From positions 1 to 5,807 of the forward strand of contig JAEDKS010000146.1 in NCBI GenBank assembly GCA_016295665.1: DNA of 5,807 nt, in the 5' to 3' direction. The notes under the pieces were generated by a model. The model had not been told where the DNA came from. It saw only the letters and a program-made list of their open reading frames with translations, and made no database searches. Within the stretch, counting starts at the first letter, position 1. The number at the start of each line of letters is the position of its first letter. A program made the position numbers and the translations under genes. Shown here piece by piece: positions 4,426-5,807 of this stretch. The stretch comes from Clostridia bacterium (GTDB lineage: Bacteria; Bacillota; Clostridia; Christensenellales; Aristaeellaceae).

Positions 4426-5807
4426 TTACTTCTCCGCTGAGAGCGCCTCCAGCGCCTCCCGTCTGCGGGCCGCGTCCCGCCACTGCTCGTCAAAGAGGCG
4501 CTCCGCCTCCTCCGGGTGCTCCCGCAGGAGGGCCGCGTAGCGGTTCTCGCCCGCGAGGAAGGCGCGGTAGTCGCCGGAGGGCGCCCGGCAGTCCAGCGTC
4601 AGATGGGGCGTGCGCTCCGGATGGTAGCGGTACAGCAGCCAGTAGCCGCAGTCCACCGCACGCTTCATCTCCAGCTGCGCCTGTCCCATGTCGGGCAGGC
4701 CGTGGCTGATGCACGGCGCGTAGGCGATGATGAGGGCGGGACCCGGATAGCGCTCCGCCTCCGTCATGGCCCGCAGCAGCTGTCCCGCGTCGGCACCCAT
4801 GGCGACCTGTGCCACGTACACATGCCCATAGAGCATCGCCATGCGGCCCAGATCCTTCTTGGGCGTGGTCTTGCCGGCGGTGGCGAAGCGGGCCTGCGCG
4901 CCCATGGGCGTGGCCTTGCTGGCCTGACCGCCGGTGTTGGAGTAGACCTCCGTGTCCACCACCAGCACGTTGATGTCCACCGTCTGGGCAAGCACATGAT
5001 CCAGCCCGCCGAAGCCGATATCATACGCCCAGCCGTCGCCGCCCACCAGCCAGATGCTGGGCTTGTTCAGCAGGGACGCGTTCTGCAGCACCAGGTCGGC
5101 AGCCGGATGGGACTGGGAACGGCAGACCTCGGTCAGCCGCTGCCCGCTCAGGCGGGCGCGCTCCGCGTCATCCCGGGTGTCCAGCCACTGCTGTGCCGCC
5201 TCCCGCAGCGGCTCCGGCGCGTCCGCAAGCTGCGCCTGCAGCGCGTGGGCCAGGGCCTGCCGCCGGTGCATCCAGGCCAGCGCCATGCCATAGCCGAACT
5301 CCGCGTTGTTCTCGAACAGGCTGCTGGCCCAGGCGGGGCCCTGCCCGTCCCGGTTCACGCTGTAGGGGCAGATGGGGGACGAGCCGCCGTAGATGGAGGA
5401 GCAGCCGGTGGCGTTGGCGATGATGAGCCGGTCACCGAAAAGCTGGGTGAGCAGCCGCAGGTAGGGCGTTTCGCCGCAGCCCGCACAGGCGCCGGAGAAC
5501 TCCATCCGGGGCGGCAGGAACTGGGCGCTGCGCACATTGGGTACACCCTCCCGGGGCGGCAGATCCGGCAGGGTCTGCGCGAAGTCCCACAGGGGCTGCT
5601 CCGGACGCATCTCGTCCAGCGAGCGCCAGGTGAGCGCCTTCCCCCGGGCGGGGCAGATGTTCACGCAGCTGCCGCAGCCGGTGCAGTCCAGCGGCGACAC
5701 CTGCACCCGGTACTGCCCCAGCGGATCGGGGATGGTCTCGAAGCCTGCCGGGGCGTGGGTGCCCTCAGGCAGCAGGAAGGGGCGGATACAGGCGTGGGGG
5801 CAAGCCA
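4426..5807 (-). CDS. nifJ: Pyruvate:ferredoxin (flavodoxin) oxidoreductase, C-terminal part (5' end beyond window)
   Basis: Thiamine-diphosphate iron-sulfur enzyme that oxidises pyruvate with CoA to acetyl-CoA and CO2 and reduces ferredoxin; it is the central carbon step in anaerobes. 459 whole codons are visible (first at 5805-5803), with stop TAA. The frame is open to the right edge, so the GTG at 5706 is internal. Visible parts, numbered from the first whole codon: the end of the first ferredoxin cluster motif (ACPHACIRPF, C2), the second 4Fe-4S motif CTGCGSCVNICP (C41, C44, C47, C51), and proximal-cluster cysteines C107, C110, C135 and C365. The spacing 3/25/230 nearly equals the 3/25/231 I recall for Desulfovibrio africanus. 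The thiamine-diphosphate site is GDGWAYDIGFGG (256-267) with DTEVYSNTGGQ (284-294). By that comparison about 700 N-terminal residues (roughly 2.1 kb) lie off the right edge. The C-terminus ends soon after the thiamine domain, without the long extension of the Desulfovibrio enzyme. No key residue is missing. Confidence 0.97.
   Translation of the reverse strand, partial: ACPHACIRPFLLPEGTHAPAGFETIPDPLGQYRVQVSPLDCTGCGSCVNICPARGKALTWRSLDEMRPEQPLWDFAQTLPDLPPREGVPNVRSAQFLPPRMEFSGACAGCGETPYLRLLTQLFGDRLIIANATGCSSIYGGSSPICPYSVNRDGQGPAWASSLFENNAEFGYGMALAWMHRRQALAHALQAQLADAPEPLREAAQQWLDTRDDAERARLSGQRLTEVCRSQSHPAADLVLQNASLLNKPSIWLVGGDGWAYDIGFGGLDHVLAQTVDINVLVVDTEVYSNTGGQASKATPMGAQARFATAGKTTPKKDLGRMAMLYGHVYVAQVAMGADAGQLLRAMTEAERYPGPALIIAYAPCISHGLPDMGQAQLEMKRAVDCGYWLLYRYHPERTPHLTLDCRAPSGDYRAFLAGENRYAALLREHPEEAERLFDEQWRDAARRREALEALSAEK

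Noticed and set aside
4197..4709. 170-codon plus-strand open frame across the oxidoreductase-rubrerythrin gap
   Set aside because: It overlaps two certain genes antisense, and its C-terminal half is Pro/Ala/Arg-rich noise.
5704..5706. GTG as the start of a short iron-sulfur oxidoreductase subunit
   Set aside because: The frame continues upstream to the window edge with the conserved ACPHACIRPF of the ferredoxin domain, so this is the interior of a full-length enzyme.

Overview
The window looks like ordinary core chromosome from a GC-rich, strictly anaerobic member of the Bacillota, probably a gut-type clostridium. The evidence is a pyruvate:ferredoxin oxidoreductase, a rubrerythrin, a YkpA-type ABC-F protein close to the Bacillus one, a DegV-family protein and a membrane-anchored VanY-type peptidase, all with strong C/G preference at codon third positions. 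The species cannot be fixed from this sequence. There is no RNA gene, insertion sequence, CRISPR array, phage gene or attachment site.

Layout from left to right. The 3' part of an ABC-F ATPase gene (plus strand) enters from the left edge and ends at 1508. It converges on a minus-strand pair across a 61-nt gap filled by a strong GC hairpin (1527-1564) that probably ends transcription from both sides. The minus-strand pair is a DegV-family lipid-binding protein (3578-2727) followed 35 nt later by a membrane-anchored peptidoglycan-binding D,D-carboxypeptidase (2691-1570). It is driven by a near-consensus extended -10 promoter (3631-3660). Upstream, also on the minus strand, is a classical rubrerythrin (4303-3761) with its own intrinsic terminator and its own AT-rich promoter region, which contains a perfect 6-4-6 inverted repeat. 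The last 459 codons of a pyruvate:ferredoxin oxidoreductase gene (minus strand, continuing past the right edge) end at 4426. Minus-strand transcription therefore runs oxidoreductase, rubrerythrin, DegV, peptidase in at least two units.

Functionally, the oxidoreductase makes acetyl-CoA and reduced ferredoxin and is oxygen-sensitive. The rubrerythrin just downstream removes peroxide, a sensible neighbour in an anaerobe. The DegV protein and the peptidase probably serve the cell envelope (fatty-acid handling and peptidoglycan trimming). The ABC-F protein is a ribosome-associated ATPase.

No new system was found. The two points most worth a second look are in the ABC-F protein and the rubrerythrin promoter. 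In the ABC-F protein every visible loss of a catalytic motif falls in one of its two composite ATP sites, including a natural Glu-to-Gln in Walker B. In the rubrerythrin promoter, the palindrome and an 11-bp direct repeat look like an operator that does not match the PerR or Rex consensus.
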